64,000 bases of DNA from Sedimenticola selenatireducens DSM 17993 (GCF_000428045.1 NZ_ATZE01000022.1:15148-79147); one strand, 5' to 3'; counted from the stretch's first letter, positions 54,221 through 63,708 are shown. Notes: generated from the letters alone by a model not told the origin. Translations and numbers: made by a program.

Positions 54221-55552
54221 TTAGTTTAGTCCGGCAAAGCGTTTTAGGGATTTCACCCGTTCATTGACCTGCTCCTGTATGTGAGCCAACTGCTCTTTGC
54301 TCACATGGCGGTACTTGCCACTCAGGTTCAGATAAGCCTCGACCGGCAGGGGGTTATCGATGGAGTGGGTGAAGCGCAGTTCACCCCCCCGCTCATACTC
54401 CCAGAGGGGAGCAAAGTTGGTCTCCACGCCCTTGCGGCAGACCTCGATGGTCTGGGACGACGGGAAGCGCCAGCCGGTGGGACAGGGAGAGTAGATGTGC
54501 AGATAGGCAAAGCCGCGTTCGGAGGCGGCCAGTGCCTTGTCCAGTTTTTCATAATAGTCCTCAACGAAGGCGGTAGAGGCGGTGGCCACGTACTCGCAGT
54601 TGTGGTTCATCATGATCATGGCGAGATTTTTCTGGCTGGTGCGCTTGCCTTTCATCTCGGTGCCCACCGGCGTGGTGGTGGTCCAGGAGCCGTAGGAGGT
54701 GCTGCCGGATGCCTGCATGCCGGTGTTCATGTAGCCTTCGTTGTCGACACAGATAAACAGGATCTGATCATTGCGCTCGGCCGCACCGGAGAGCGACTGG
54801 AAGCCCACGTCACCGGCTCCGCCATCGCCCGCCAGTGCCATGGCGGTGACATTGCGGCCCATGCGGTTGTACTGCTTTTTCACCCCCGCCAGCATCGAAG
54901 CAGTGTTGGTCAGCAGCGGATGGAATACCGGGACCTTGGTGCCGGTGGTGCCGTTGAATCCGACTGAACCCATGCCGGGGATGCAGCCGGGCGGGGTGGC
55001 CAGCACCGTGTCGGGTCCCACCTTGCGCAACGAGTGGCGCATGATCATCTCGGAGTTGCAGCCCTGACAGGCGGAGAGCCCGGGTACGAACAGGTCTTCC
55101 CGCTCATGCTGCTCGTTGAAAATACTGGCCGAGGTGATATAGGTCAGCGCGCCGCTCGGGCACGCCTTGACGCAGGCCGGGTCGCCATCGCAATGATCGC
55201 ACTTGGCCACATGCTTCAGTTCGGCGTTGTAGGTGATGCCGCCGTAGGTACAGCCGACGGTGCAGAGCAGGCAGTCGATACAGAGACTCTCGTCCCAGTC
55301 GATCAGGCCGGTCTCCGGGTTCTTGGTCAGGGCGGTGGAGGGGCAGCTCTTGGTGCACTCCGGGTCGCCGCATTGACGGCACAGGGCCAGTTCCGGAGGG
55401 TTGCCGTTGAAGCCGGCGACAATCTTGATCCGTGAGTGCAGCAGGTCGTCGGTACCTGCCTTGATCTGGGAACAGGCGGTCATGCAGGCATTGCAGTCGT
55501 TGCACAGTTCGCAGCGCGACGGATCGAAGGCGATGGTGTTATAAGCGGTCAT
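54221..55552 (-). CDS. padI: Phenylglyoxylate:acceptor oxidoreductase, TPP-binding/iron-sulphur subunit
   Basis: 443 residues. Residues 1-140 are a ferredoxin-like region with four CxxC-type clusters (from C14; C58-C70; C91-C101; C118-C131). Residues about 155-443 are the beta subunit of a 2-oxoacid oxidoreductase, with C162/C165/C190 and the TPP motif GDGGAGD (242-248). With PadE-PadH it oxidises phenylglyoxylate to benzoyl-CoA and CO2, reducing NAD. The fusion of ferredoxin and TPP domains is the known PadI layout. Confidence 0.93.
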   Translation of the reverse strand: MTAYNTIAFDPSRCELCNDCNACMTACSQIKAGTDDLLHSRIKIVAGFNGNPPELALCRQCGDPECTKSCPSTALTKNPETGLIDWDESLCIDCLLCTVGCTYGGITYNAELKHVAKCDHCDGDPACVKACPSGALTYITSASIFNEQHEREDLFVPGLSACQGCNSEMIMRHSLRKVGPDTVLATPPGCIPGMGSVGFNGTTGTKVPVFHPLLTNTASMLAGVKKQYNRMGRNVTAMALAGDGGAGDVGFQSLSGAAERNDQILFICVDNEGYMNTGMQASGSTSYGSWTTTTPVGTEMKGKRTSQKNLAMIMMNHNCEYVATASTAFVEDYYEKLDKALAASERGFAYLHIYSPCPTGWRFPSSQTIEVCRKGVETNFAPLWEYERGGELRFTHSIDNPLPVEAYLNLSGKYRHVSKEQLAHIQEQVNERVKSLKRFAGLN

Positions 55553-55567
55553 AAATCTGTTCTCCCG

Positions 55568-56821
55568 TTATCGCCAGGTGCTGGACATGAGGGCGCGGCC
55601 GGTTTCCAGCGGTCGGGCGATAAAGGCATCTTTTACCGGGGTGAGATCGATCTTGCGCAGGATCAGTTGCCACATGATGCCGGCATCCATCTCTTCATTG
55701 ATGCTGGAGATGCCATGCAGCCGGTTATCCTTGAGCAGGATCTTCAGGTAGCGCTGGTTATCGTCATCGGTCCGGGTCAGTTCTTCCAGTTGCGCATCGG
55801 CCATGCACTGGCCGACCGAAATCGCCTGTTGGCCGAAGAAGGTGTAGGTGTTGATCGGCACACCGCCCACGTAGGGTGCGAGTGCATGATCCTCGGCCAT
55901 ATCCATGGCGGCAATCGCGCCCTGGGTAACGGCATCCGGCAGGATGCCCATCATCACCTTGTCCTCGCCATAGAAGTCGGCGGCCTGGGCGACATCGCCG
56001 GCGGCCCAGATATTCGGTGCGTCGGTGCGCATGTTGCGATCCACCAGGACGCCCTGGTCCACCTGGACCGAGGTGCCCTTGAGATAATCGAGTTGCGGTT
56101 TCACGCCGGTGGCTACCAGCAGCAGGTCGGCCTCCAGGCTGTTGCCATTCTCCAGGGTGATCCGACAGCCGTTATCCTGTGATTCAACTTTAACTACCCG
56201 GCTACCCATCACCATGTGGATGCCGTTGTCGTTGAAGGCGGTCTCGATGACCGAAGCGGCGCGCGGGTCGAAATAACCCGGCAGCACCTGGTCACACATC
56301 TCCACGATGGTGACATCGAGACCGGCGTGGCGCAGGTTCTCCGCGCCGTGCATGCCGATCAGACCGGCACCCAGCACCACGGCGCGCTTTGCCTTGCCGG
56401 CATGCTCACGCAGATCAATGGCGTGCTGCATGGTGCGCAGGACATGGAACGGTGTCTCGCTGAGTCCCGGAATCGGCGGGATGATCGGGTCGGCCCCGGT
56501 GGCCAGCAGCAGTTTTTCATACTGCCACTGGTCGCCGGATTTGAGGCTGGCGACCCGGTCGTTCTCATTAATGGCCACCAGTTCGTTGTCGCTGATCAGG
56601 GTGACGTTGTGTTGGGTGAAATAATCCGCCTTGCGCAGCACCACCCGCTCCGGGGCACTCTGTCCCGACACCACGTAGGGCAGGATGGTGGGTGAGTAGG
56701 GTGCGTGGGCATCGCGGGTCACCAGGGTGATGGGGGATGTCTCATCCACCAGGCGAATCCGGTGGACCGCTTCCAGGCCGGCATGACTGGCACCGGCGAT
56801 GAGATAGTGGGTCGTGTTCAT
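55568..56821 (-). CDS. padH: Phenylglyoxylate:acceptor oxidoreductase, FAD/NAD(H)-binding subunit
   Basis: 417 residues. The FAD motif GASHAG (10-15) opens the protein and the NAD motif VVLGAGLIGMHGA lies near residue 148; the later GDVAQAADFY matches the flavin-binding GD box. It resembles NADH:rubredoxin/ferredoxin reductases and should pass electrons from the iron-sulphur subunits to NAD. It is 10 bases after padG. Confidence 0.92.
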   Translation of the reverse strand: MNTTHYLIAGASHAGLEAVHRIRLVDETSPITLVTRDAHAPYSPTILPYVVSGQSAPERVVLRKADYFTQHNVTLISDNELVAINENDRVASLKSGDQWQYEKLLLATGADPIIPPIPGLSETPFHVLRTMQHAIDLREHAGKAKRAVVLGAGLIGMHGAENLRHAGLDVTIVEMCDQVLPGYFDPRAASVIETAFNDNGIHMVMGSRVVKVESQDNGCRITLENGNSLEADLLLVATGVKPQLDYLKGTSVQVDQGVLVDRNMRTDAPNIWAAGDVAQAADFYGEDKVMMGILPDAVTQGAIAAMDMAEDHALAPYVGGVPINTYTFFGQQAISVGQCMADAQLEELTRTDDDNQRYLKILLKDNRLHGISSINEEMDAGIMWQLILRKIDLTPVKDAFIARPLETGRALMSSTWR

Positions 56822-56831
56822 CGGGTGCTCC

Positions 56832-58070
56832 TCAATCGTTCTCGTTCAGCCACACCGGGCCGTCGAATTCAGTACCCGCCAGCAATTGCGCGGTGCGCTC
56901 GATGGCGCGGGCGAAGTGGCCTTCGGTCAGGTCGGCACCGGCCAGTCCGCCAATGAAGGAGCCGGAGGCAACCGGTTTGCCGGCGCGGTAGAGGCAGCTC
57001 AGTACCTCCTGGTAGAGCGGTCCGCAATCCCAGCCGTAGTGCACAGAGCGATCCACCACGCCGACCGCCTCGACCTTTTTCAGGGCGCGGGTCATGGCCT
57101 CGACGGGGAACGGGCGGAAGGTCTTGATCTTGATCAGGCCGACCCGTTCACCGCGTAGCCGGGCGCTGTCGATGGCATCCTTGGCGGCACCGGTCATGGA
57201 GCCGATGGTGACCAGGGCGTAGTCGGCGTCATCCAGCCGATACTCCTCCACCAGCGGGGCATAGTCGCGACCGAAAATATCCGCCCAGTCGGCATGGGCC
57301 TGTTCGATCACGCCGAGGGCGTTCTGCATGCCTTCACAGAGACCCTTGCGATAGGCGACGAACTTGCTCGGCCCCGGACCGCCGGCGCCACCGGTGAGCG
57401 GATCGACGGCCATGGGCCGCATGGGATCCAGTGCCACATGCCAGTTGACGTCCTTCTCGCCCAGGTAGTCATCCACAGCGGACTGCTCCGGCACGTCCAC
57501 CTGGGTGACGCCGTAGGAGAGATAGTTGCCGTCATGGCAGATATTCACCGGCAGCATCACGTCGTGATGCTCGGCAATGCGGTAGGCCATGATGGTGGTG
57601 TCCAGCACCTCCTGCACGGTCTCACAGTAGATCTGGATCCAGCCGGTCTCCTTCATGGTCATGGCGTCCTGCTGGCCACCCCAGACGCATTGCGGGGTGA
57701 TGCCGTCGCGGGTGACCAGCGAGGCGACGATCGGCAGGCGCATGCCCGGCGTGCGCCAGTAGGGTTCAAACATGAAGGCGAGACCGGGACCGCAGGTGGC
57801 GGTATAGGTGCGGCCACCCGCGAGGGCGGCGCCGTGCAGGGCGGAGAGCACGCTGTGCTCACCCTCCACGTTCATCAGTTCCGCCTGTATCTTGCCGTCG
57901 GCAATAAACTGGGAGACGTACTCCACCAGCGAGGACTGGGGGGTGATCGGATACACCGCCACCAGGTCGGGGCGGGCCAGGGCGACGGCCCAGGCGGCCG
58001 CCTCGTTGCCGTCACAGACAATGGACTGGGCGCAGCCGGGGTGTTTCATCTTCAGGGCAGGCGTGGCCAT
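56832..58070 (-). CDS. padG: Phenylglyoxylate:acceptor oxidoreductase, alpha subunit
   Basis: 412 residues. The alpha-subunit pyrimidine-binding motif YPITPQSSLVEYVSQFI (40-56) and CDGNEAAAWAVALARPDLVA ahead of it are clear. The rest follows pyruvate:ferredoxin oxidoreductase alpha subunits. Its start overlaps the padF stop by one base. Confidence 0.93.
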   Translation of the reverse strand: MATPALKMKHPGCAQSIVCDGNEAAAWAVALARPDLVAVYPITPQSSLVEYVSQFIADGKIQAELMNVEGEHSVLSALHGAALAGGRTYTATCGPGLAFMFEPYWRTPGMRLPIVASLVTRDGITPQCVWGGQQDAMTMKETGWIQIYCETVQEVLDTTIMAYRIAEHHDVMLPVNICHDGNYLSYGVTQVDVPEQSAVDDYLGEKDVNWHVALDPMRPMAVDPLTGGAGGPGPSKFVAYRKGLCEGMQNALGVIEQAHADWADIFGRDYAPLVEEYRLDDADYALVTIGSMTGAAKDAIDSARLRGERVGLIKIKTFRPFPVEAMTRALKKVEAVGVVDRSVHYGWDCGPLYQEVLSCLYRAGKPVASGSFIGGLAGADLTEGHFARAIERTAQLLAGTEFDGPVWLNEND

Positions 58071-58378
58071 TACTTGATCTCCTCAATCATCTTGATGGCA
58101 TTGTGCGGACACTCCACGGCACAGATACCGCAACCCTTGCAGGTGTCGTAGTTGACATCGAACCAGGCCGGCTTCTCGACGATGCACTGCACGGGGCAGA
58201 AGATCCAGCAGATGGCGCACTTGACGCATTTGGCGCGGTCGACGATTGGCCGCTCGGCGCGCCAGTCGCCTGGCAGCATGCCGTTCTCGATGATGGCGAC
58301 CGGGCAGAGGTTGTCCGGCACCTGGCTCATATCGGGACGCGGGTGGGCTTTCATTTTGTAATCCGGGTCGTTGCTCAT
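58070..58378 (-). CDS. padF: Phenylglyoxylate:acceptor oxidoreductase, delta (2[4Fe-4S]) subunit
   Basis: 102 residues from the ATG at 58378, which overlaps the padE stop (ATGA). Two ferredoxin motifs: C51-C54-C57-C61 and C80-C83-C86-C90. Longer frames upstream are not coding. It carries electrons between the TPP subunit and the NAD-linked subunit. Confidence 0.93.
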   Translation of the reverse strand: MSNDPDYKMKAHPRPDMSQVPDNLCPVAIIENGMLPGDWRAERPIVDRAKCVKCAICWIFCPVQCIVEKPAWFDVNYDTCKGCGICAVECPHNAIKMIEEIK

Positions 58379-58977
58379 ACCCACTCTCCTCCCTGTCGCT
58401 GTTTCACTATTGATTCGTTGAAGCCGCGCTCGACCGCGATCAGATTCTGCTCCAGGCCGGCGTCGCGGAAATTGGCCGACTCCAGTCCGGCGCGCAGTCC
58501 CTCCATGGTGACGATGCCGGTGGCCTTGGCGAAGGCGCCGAGCATAATGGTATTGGTGATGGGGCGGCGGAACACCTCCATGCCAATGGTGACTGCGTCG
58601 CACAGCACCACCCTGGTGACCTGTTCGGGGCAGTTGAGCGACTCGGCCGACTGGCGCGTGGCCTGGATCAGGGTGCTGTTCGGCTGCACCCCGGCAAAGA
58701 TATCCACCGCCTTGGGGATGCTCGGATCGATACAGATAATGTAATCCGGCGCATAGATATTGGTGACCGCCCGCAAGGGTCGATCGGAATAGCGCAAGAA
58801 GGCGGCCACCGGCGCGCCGCGCCGCTCGAAGCCGAAGGCCGGGATGGCGGTGACATGCTGTCCGCTCATGACTATGGCCTTGGCGAGGATCTTGGAGGCG
58901 AGCACCGCGCCCTGTCCGCCGCGACCATGCAGGCGTACCTCGTGGGTGGTTTTTTGTTCTACTGCGGTTATTGTCAT
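58375..58977 (-). CDS. padE: Phenylglyoxylate:acceptor oxidoreductase, gamma subunit
   Basis: 200 residues. The ATG at 58977 overlaps the padD stop (ATGA); the open frame extends far further upstream inside padD, but only this part is homologous. HGRGGQGAVLASKILAKA (17-34) and FERRGAPVAAFLR are gamma-subunit signatures of 2-oxoacid:ferredoxin oxidoreductases. Confidence 0.93.
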   Translation of the reverse strand: MTITAVEQKTTHEVRLHGRGGQGAVLASKILAKAIVMSGQHVTAIPAFGFERRGAPVAAFLRYSDRPLRAVTNIYAPDYIICIDPSIPKAVDIFAGVQPNSTLIQATRQSAESLNCPEQVTRVVLCDAVTIGMEVFRRPITNTIMLGAFAKATGIVTMEGLRAGLESANFRDAGLEQNLIAVERGFNESIVKQRQGGEWV

Positions 58978-59858
58978 TGTGGCAATCTCCAGCCGGGTTT
59001 CAGTCCGGGGCCGGGCTTGCCGCCGCCCCGCGCCGGGGTGTGAGTGATGGCAAAGCCCTGGTAGTAGGCCGCATAGATGATGATCTGGTACTTGCAGAAC
59101 CAGCCGCACAGCACCATGAAAAATCCGGCTACCGCCGCCAGCGGTAACTGATAGGCCGCGTAACTCTTGCCCAGGAACAGCAGCACGAGCGGCGTGGCTA
59201 TACCAAGCAGGGTGATGACGATGTTGGCCCGTTCCAGCACCTGCAGCGTCTGCTCCGGTGCGTTGTTGGCCAGTGAGTAGCGGTAGTTGAGCCAGGCCGC
59301 GCCGCGCAGGAATACCAGCGAGAGGGCGATGATCCAGCCATAGCCGACGAACAGGGCGGCCACGTTGCCTTCCACCAGCCCGGCAAATATCAGCAACACA
59401 CCCATGCCCTCGGTCAGGCCGGTGGTCACGATCAGCGGATTGATGGCATTGGTGCGCCAGGCCGGGATGCCCTTGGCCATGTGCAGGATACGCGCCTGGG
59501 CATACAGAAACAGGGCCGCCGGGATGGCGCTCAGGATCAGCAGGGAAGTGGAGCCGGTAAAGAAGGTGAGGATGCCCAGTGGCAGCAGCAGCATGGCCAC
59601 CATGCCTTCGCGGGTCATCCAGGAGGTGGCCGGGTTGCGGAACACGTTCATGGAGCGCAGCGGGCGGCCGATCTCCAGCCATACCAGACCCAGGCCGGTG
59701 GCGACGAAGGCGCTGGCGAGCAGGGCGTAGCCGGTGGTGTGCAGCCCCAGGGCCGACAACAGGGCTGCGACCACCAGCAGACCGGAGCCGGTGCCGCCGC
59801 AGATGAAGTTGCCGGCAGCGCGCCAGTCCCAGCGTTTCTGTAGAGTAGGACCTAACAT
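58974..59858 (-). CDS. padD: Phenylacetyl-CoA:acceptor oxidoreductase, NrfD-like membrane anchor
   Basis: 294 residues, about eight membrane helices, NrfD/PsrC fold. The opening WDWRAAGNFICGGTGSGLL and WLEIGRPLRSMNVFRNPATS are characteristic of this family. It should connect PadB/PadC to the quinone pool. The start overlaps padC by one base. Confidence 0.92.
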   Translation of the reverse strand: MLGPTLQKRWDWRAAGNFICGGTGSGLLVVAALLSALGLHTTGYALLASAFVATGLGLVWLEIGRPLRSMNVFRNPATSWMTREGMVAMLLLPLGILTFFTGSTSLLILSAIPAALFLYAQARILHMAKGIPAWRTNAINPLIVTTGLTEGMGVLLIFAGLVEGNVAALFVGYGWIIALSLVFLRGAAWLNYRYSLANNAPEQTLQVLERANIVITLLGIATPLVLLFLGKSYAAYQLPLAAVAGFFMVLCGWFCKYQIIIYAAYYQGFAITHTPARGGGKPGPGLKPGWRLPQ

Positions 59859-60511
59859 TATTTACGTTCCCACAGGTAATAGAAGCCCGAGCCGGTTTCC
59901 AGCTCTTCGTGCATCTGGAAGTGTTCATGTGTGCGCAGCAGCTGGGACACGTTGCTCTCCGGATCGTCGATGTCGCCGAAAATCAGGGCATTGGCGATAC
60001 AGCTGTTGGCGCAGGCCGGCGTGGCGTCCGGGTCGATGCCCGGCGTGAGGCCGTTGGCGGTGCCATAGTCGATGCGGTCAACGCAGAAGGTGCACTTCTG
60101 CGCCACCGCGCGGCGTTCGCTGTGGGGCACTTTCTGCTCATGTTTCATCTGACCGAACTGCTTGCCATAGGCCTTGTTGGGTATGTCTACCCGGTCCCGG
60201 GCCTGATAGGGGCAGGCCTGGATACAGTAGGCACAGCCGATACAGAGATCGTAGTCGATGGAGACGATGCCGTCGGGCCGCTTGTAGGTGGCCAGGGTGG
60301 GGCAGACATCGGCACAGGGCGCATCCAGGCAGTGGTTGCAACCCACCGGAATGAAGGCGCGGCGTACATTGGGGTAGGTGCCGACTTCAAAATCCAGTAC
60401 CTTGCGCCACTGCACGCCGGGCGCCGTGGCATTGGTGTGCTTGCAGGCCGCGGTGCAGGTCTGGCAACCGACACAGCGGTTGATATCGGCGACCATCACA
60501 TAACGGGTCAT
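59858..60511 (-). CDS. padC: Phenylacetyl-CoA:acceptor oxidoreductase, iron-sulphur subunit
   Basis: 217 residues with four [4Fe-4S] motifs: C13-C16-C19-C23, C58-C61-C66-C70, C90-C93-C96-C100 and C140-C143-C167-C171, the usual arrangement of the electron-transfer subunit of molybdopterin oxidoreductases. There is no signal peptide. The start overlaps padB by 4 bases (ATGA). Confidence 0.94.
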   Translation of the reverse strand: MTRYVMVADINRCVGCQTCTAACKHTNATAPGVQWRKVLDFEVGTYPNVRRAFIPVGCNHCLDAPCADVCPTLATYKRPDGIVSIDYDLCIGCAYCIQACPYQARDRVDIPNKAYGKQFGQMKHEQKVPHSERRAVAQKCTFCVDRIDYGTANGLTPGIDPDATPACANSCIANALIFGDIDDPESNVSQLLRTHEHFQMHEELETGSGFYYLWERK

Positions 60512-63243
60512 TTGGCATCTCCAATCTTCTTGATCTTGACTCGGGCCAGATCCGCGCCGGAACCGCTGGAGTCGGTCAGATCCAGCAGCATCGGTACCAG
60601 GGAGTTCATGCTCGGTACGTCAAAATCCTTGGCAAACGGGGTCGCCCAATGGTCGAACTGGCCCATCAGCATCAGGGTGTCGGGGCGAATGCCCTGGCGG
60701 GTGACCAGGATGCCCCGGGTGGCGCTGAGCGGTGAGGTGATCTCCACCCGGTCGCCATCCTTGAGGCCCAGCTTGTGCGCCTGACCGGTGTTCATCACCA
60801 GGCCGCCATGGGTACCGATGTTCTGGGATACTTCGCGGATCATCTGGATCGAGACATTGCCGCCCCAGGCGTACTGCATACTGCGGGAGGTGACCAGCCA
60901 GAACGGATAATCGCTGATATCGACACCGAAGTTGCGCTCCAGCGCCCCTTCCCAGAGTGCCTGGAAATCCATCATGTCGGGCAGTCCCTCGTACTCTTCC
61001 AACTGCTCGTCCCACCAGCTGATGCCGCGCTCGTGCAGGCGCCGACCCAGCTGTACGCCGACCCGCTTCAGGGTCTCCTGGTAGGGCAGTTCATAGCGCA
61101 CACCCTCATCCTCCATCTTGGCGGTGAGGTACCACTTGATGCGCGGGAAGCCGGTGAGTCGGTAGCCCTTCTCCTTGTAGTAGTCGAGGCCCTGGCTCTC
61201 CTTGCCGCCGGTAATCTCGGCACTGGCCGCCTTGCAGTTGGCGTCCCAGATGGTCTCGACGTCGTGGGCCTGGCTCTCGTCCAGGCTGAAATCGTAATAG
61301 TCGGTCTTCAGTGCGACGCCGGCGGCGCCGCGGTTGACGGCCTTGTTGTACTTCTCCAGCACGCCACAGCGTCGTGCCAGCTCGGTACTGATCCAGGTAA
61401 AGTCGCGGGTGTCGCCCTGCGGCTCGGTCACCGGCTGGCGCAGGGCAAAGCCCTGATGATCCCAGAACTGTTCGATAAATTTGGTACCGCCGATACGGAT
61501 CAGCTGCAGCCCCTCCAGGTCGGTGCGATCCGGCAGCAGGATATCCGCCATGTGGTTGGTCTCGTCGCGGGTATAGGCGAAACAGACCGTGAACGGGAAG
61601 GTGGCGATGGTTTCGGTGATCTGCTCGGTATCCCAGAAGGAGATGGCCGGATTGGTGCGATAGACGAACCAGAGGGCCGGCTTGGTGGCCTGTGGCCAAT
61701 GCTCCGGCCCCTTCTCCTGCTGCATCCAGGCCAGATGAGTCGGCCCCAGGGCCTGGCTCCAGGCCGAGTTACCGACCAGCGGCACCAGGGTGCGGTTGGC
61801 GTTACGTACCTCCGGCTTGGCGACCCAGTTCTCCTTGTCGGTCGGATTCATCGGATAGGCGAGGAAGCCGTCCTCGGAAAGCTTGACGCTGTCGTTGCGA
61901 TCGGAGGCGGGGCGGTTGATACGCACGGTGGTGCCGATGGTACCACCCGGCACTTCCAGTGCACCCACCAGCACTGCCAGCATGGTACGGGCCCAGCAGC
62001 AGTGGAAGCCGCCCCAGCCGTTGTTGACGGTCTTGCCGAGGGTGACCGCGACCGGGCGCAGCGGCATGGTGCGCCCGTCCACCTCGATGGTCTCGCCGAT
62101 GCGGGCGTGATCCAGGTACTCCAGGGCGATGCGGCGGATGATCTTGTGGTCCACATCGCAGACCCGTCCGGCCCATAGCGGGGTGAACGGCTTCATGTGT
62201 TCAACCAGTTTCTCAAAGGCCGTGGTGACCTTGATATCCTGGTGCTCCCAGCGATCCTCGTCGGCGCCCAGCTCGATGCCGCTGAGGATGTACTGTCCCT
62301 CCAGGGCCGGTTCGGTATCCGGCGTATCAAAGGGCACCGCCTGCTTGCTTTTCAGGTCATAGATCAGCGGCTTTTTGCTCTCCGGGTCACGCAGGTAGTA
62401 GCCGTTGGGCGCCACCAGGTAGGGGGAGCCGGTGCGATCACGCAGGAACACCTTGTCCAGGCGGTCGCGCTGCTCATGCAGCAGCACATGGATGAGTGCG
62501 AACATGAATGCCGGATCGGTCTTCGGCCTGATCGGCACCCATTCGGAGGAGGCGGCACCGGTCTGGGAGAGATGCGGTTCAACCTGAATCCGTTTGACTC
62601 CCCGGTCGCGGGCGTCGGCATGCCGTTTTACACCGCACACACCACCGGAGGCCTCGATATTCATGCCGAAGGAGATAATGTAATCGCACTTCGGTGTATC
62701 CGGGGTGACGATGAAGGCGCGGTGCCAGAGCTCACCGTAAAGATGCTCCGAATGGTAGCACTTGACGCCCTGGCCGCTGCCGAATCCCATGTCGATCGGG
62801 GTGATGGCACTGAGGAATGCGGGGAAGGTGCCCATGTAGTAGGTGGAGGTGCCGCCGCCGCCGAAACTGGCGGCGATCTTGGGGTAGCCCGCCTCGTCGG
62901 TCTTGCCTTCGACCTGGATCTGTTTCACCTTGTCGGCGATGGTGTCCAGCGCCTCGTCCCAGCTGATCGGGACAAACTTCGGATCTTCGTTGCGCCCCTT
63001 CTTCGGATTGGTCCGCTTCATCGGGGTGAGAATGCGATGCGGATTGTAGACCTTCTGAATCAGTCCAAACGCCTTGACGCACACCTTGCCAGCGGCCGGT
63101 GTGCAGTCCGCCGCGTCGAAGTTGGGTTGCACCTCGGTGGCGATACCGTCTTCGACCCGGACGTTGAGCAGGTCGGGACCGGCGACGCACTGATAACAGT
63201 ATGTCGGGATCTTGGTCTTGCCTGTGGGTGATTCAGTGGTCAT
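60508..63243 (-). CDS. padB: Phenylacetyl-CoA:acceptor oxidoreductase, catalytic molybdopterin subunit
   Basis: 911 residues, DMSO-reductase family. N-terminal cysteines C16 and C19 with C47 and C55 are candidate ligands for the [4Fe-4S] cluster; the third position of the usual CxxCxxxC is an aspartate (D23). The GSGQGVKCYHSEHLYG segment (155-170) places C162 as a possible molybdenum ligand. No twin-arginine signal is present, so the enzyme should face the cytoplasm, where CoA esters are. It oxidises phenylacetyl-CoA at the alpha-carbon, giving phenylglyoxylate and CoA. It follows the thioesterase gene after 12 bases. Confidence 0.94.
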   Translation of the reverse strand: MTTESPTGKTKIPTYCYQCVAGPDLLNVRVEDGIATEVQPNFDAADCTPAAGKVCVKAFGLIQKVYNPHRILTPMKRTNPKKGRNEDPKFVPISWDEALDTIADKVKQIQVEGKTDEAGYPKIAASFGGGGTSTYYMGTFPAFLSAITPIDMGFGSGQGVKCYHSEHLYGELWHRAFIVTPDTPKCDYIISFGMNIEASGGVCGVKRHADARDRGVKRIQVEPHLSQTGAASSEWVPIRPKTDPAFMFALIHVLLHEQRDRLDKVFLRDRTGSPYLVAPNGYYLRDPESKKPLIYDLKSKQAVPFDTPDTEPALEGQYILSGIELGADEDRWEHQDIKVTTAFEKLVEHMKPFTPLWAGRVCDVDHKIIRRIALEYLDHARIGETIEVDGRTMPLRPVAVTLGKTVNNGWGGFHCCWARTMLAVLVGALEVPGGTIGTTVRINRPASDRNDSVKLSEDGFLAYPMNPTDKENWVAKPEVRNANRTLVPLVGNSAWSQALGPTHLAWMQQEKGPEHWPQATKPALWFVYRTNPAISFWDTEQITETIATFPFTVCFAYTRDETNHMADILLPDRTDLEGLQLIRIGGTKFIEQFWDHQGFALRQPVTEPQGDTRDFTWISTELARRCGVLEKYNKAVNRGAAGVALKTDYYDFSLDESQAHDVETIWDANCKAASAEITGGKESQGLDYYKEKGYRLTGFPRIKWYLTAKMEDEGVRYELPYQETLKRVGVQLGRRLHERGISWWDEQLEEYEGLPDMMDFQALWEGALERNFGVDISDYPFWLVTSRSMQYAWGGNVSIQMIREVSQNIGTHGGLVMNTGQAHKLGLKDGDRVEITSPLSATRGILVTRQGIRPDTLMLMGQFDHWATPFAKDFDVPSMNSLVPMLLDLTDSSGSGADLARVKIKKIGDAK

Positions 63244-63255
63244 GGCTGTCTGCCT

Positions 63256-63660
63256 TTAGCTGGTTGCTTTTGCGGCCTTGGATTTAAGCCGTGCGGCGGT
63301 CTGCTCGGTATCCACGATAAAGCGGGTATGTTTGCCCCTGGCGACATTCTCCAGCGCGTCACGGGCGGTGAACTCGTAGCTCACCATGCGACCCTTTACC
63401 TCGGTGATGGTGCTGGTGATCTCCACCCACATACCGAGCAGGGTGGCGCCGGTGTGATCCATTTCAACCCGGGTGCCGACCGAGTCCTCACCTGCATCCA
63501 GATGCTCCAGCAGCAGGTTGCGGCTGGTCACTTCCATATCGTAGATCAGGCTGGGTGTTGAATAGACCGCGCAGTCGTCGCCGACAAAGTTTACGGTACG
63601 AGCCTTGTCAATCTCGTAGCGGTCGGTTCTTGCCAGTCCTTCCTTCAAGCTCTCTTTCAT
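63256..63660 (-). CDS. Hotdog-fold thioesterase, FlK (fluoroacetyl-CoA thioesterase) type
   Basis: 134 residues. T35, E43 and H69 have the same 8- and 26-residue spacing as the T42/E50/H76 catalytic triad of FlK, and the TLLGMWVEITSTITEVKGRM core fits the hotdog fold. It is the first gene of the pad operon, 12 bases before padB. Phenylacetyl-CoA oxidation can yield phenylglyoxylyl-CoA, which must be hydrolysed to phenylglyoxylate; this protein is a good candidate for that step or for rescuing stalled CoA esters. Substrate inferred only. Confidence 0.82.
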   Translation of the reverse strand: MKESLKEGLARTDRYEIDKARTVNFVGDDCAVYSTPSLIYDMEVTSRNLLLEHLDAGEDSVGTRVEMDHTGATLLGMWVEITSTITEVKGRMVSYEFTARDALENVARGKHTRFIVDTEQTAARLKSKAAKATS

Positions 63661-63708
63661 TGCCTATGCCTTCGTCTGTTATTGTTCAAGTAAGGGTTTT
63701 GAATCGTC

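Noticed and set aside
58978-59928. Upstream extension of the padE reading frame
   Set aside because: It lies opposite in phase within padD, is full of Arg and His as expected for an off-frame reading, and padE homology begins at 58977.
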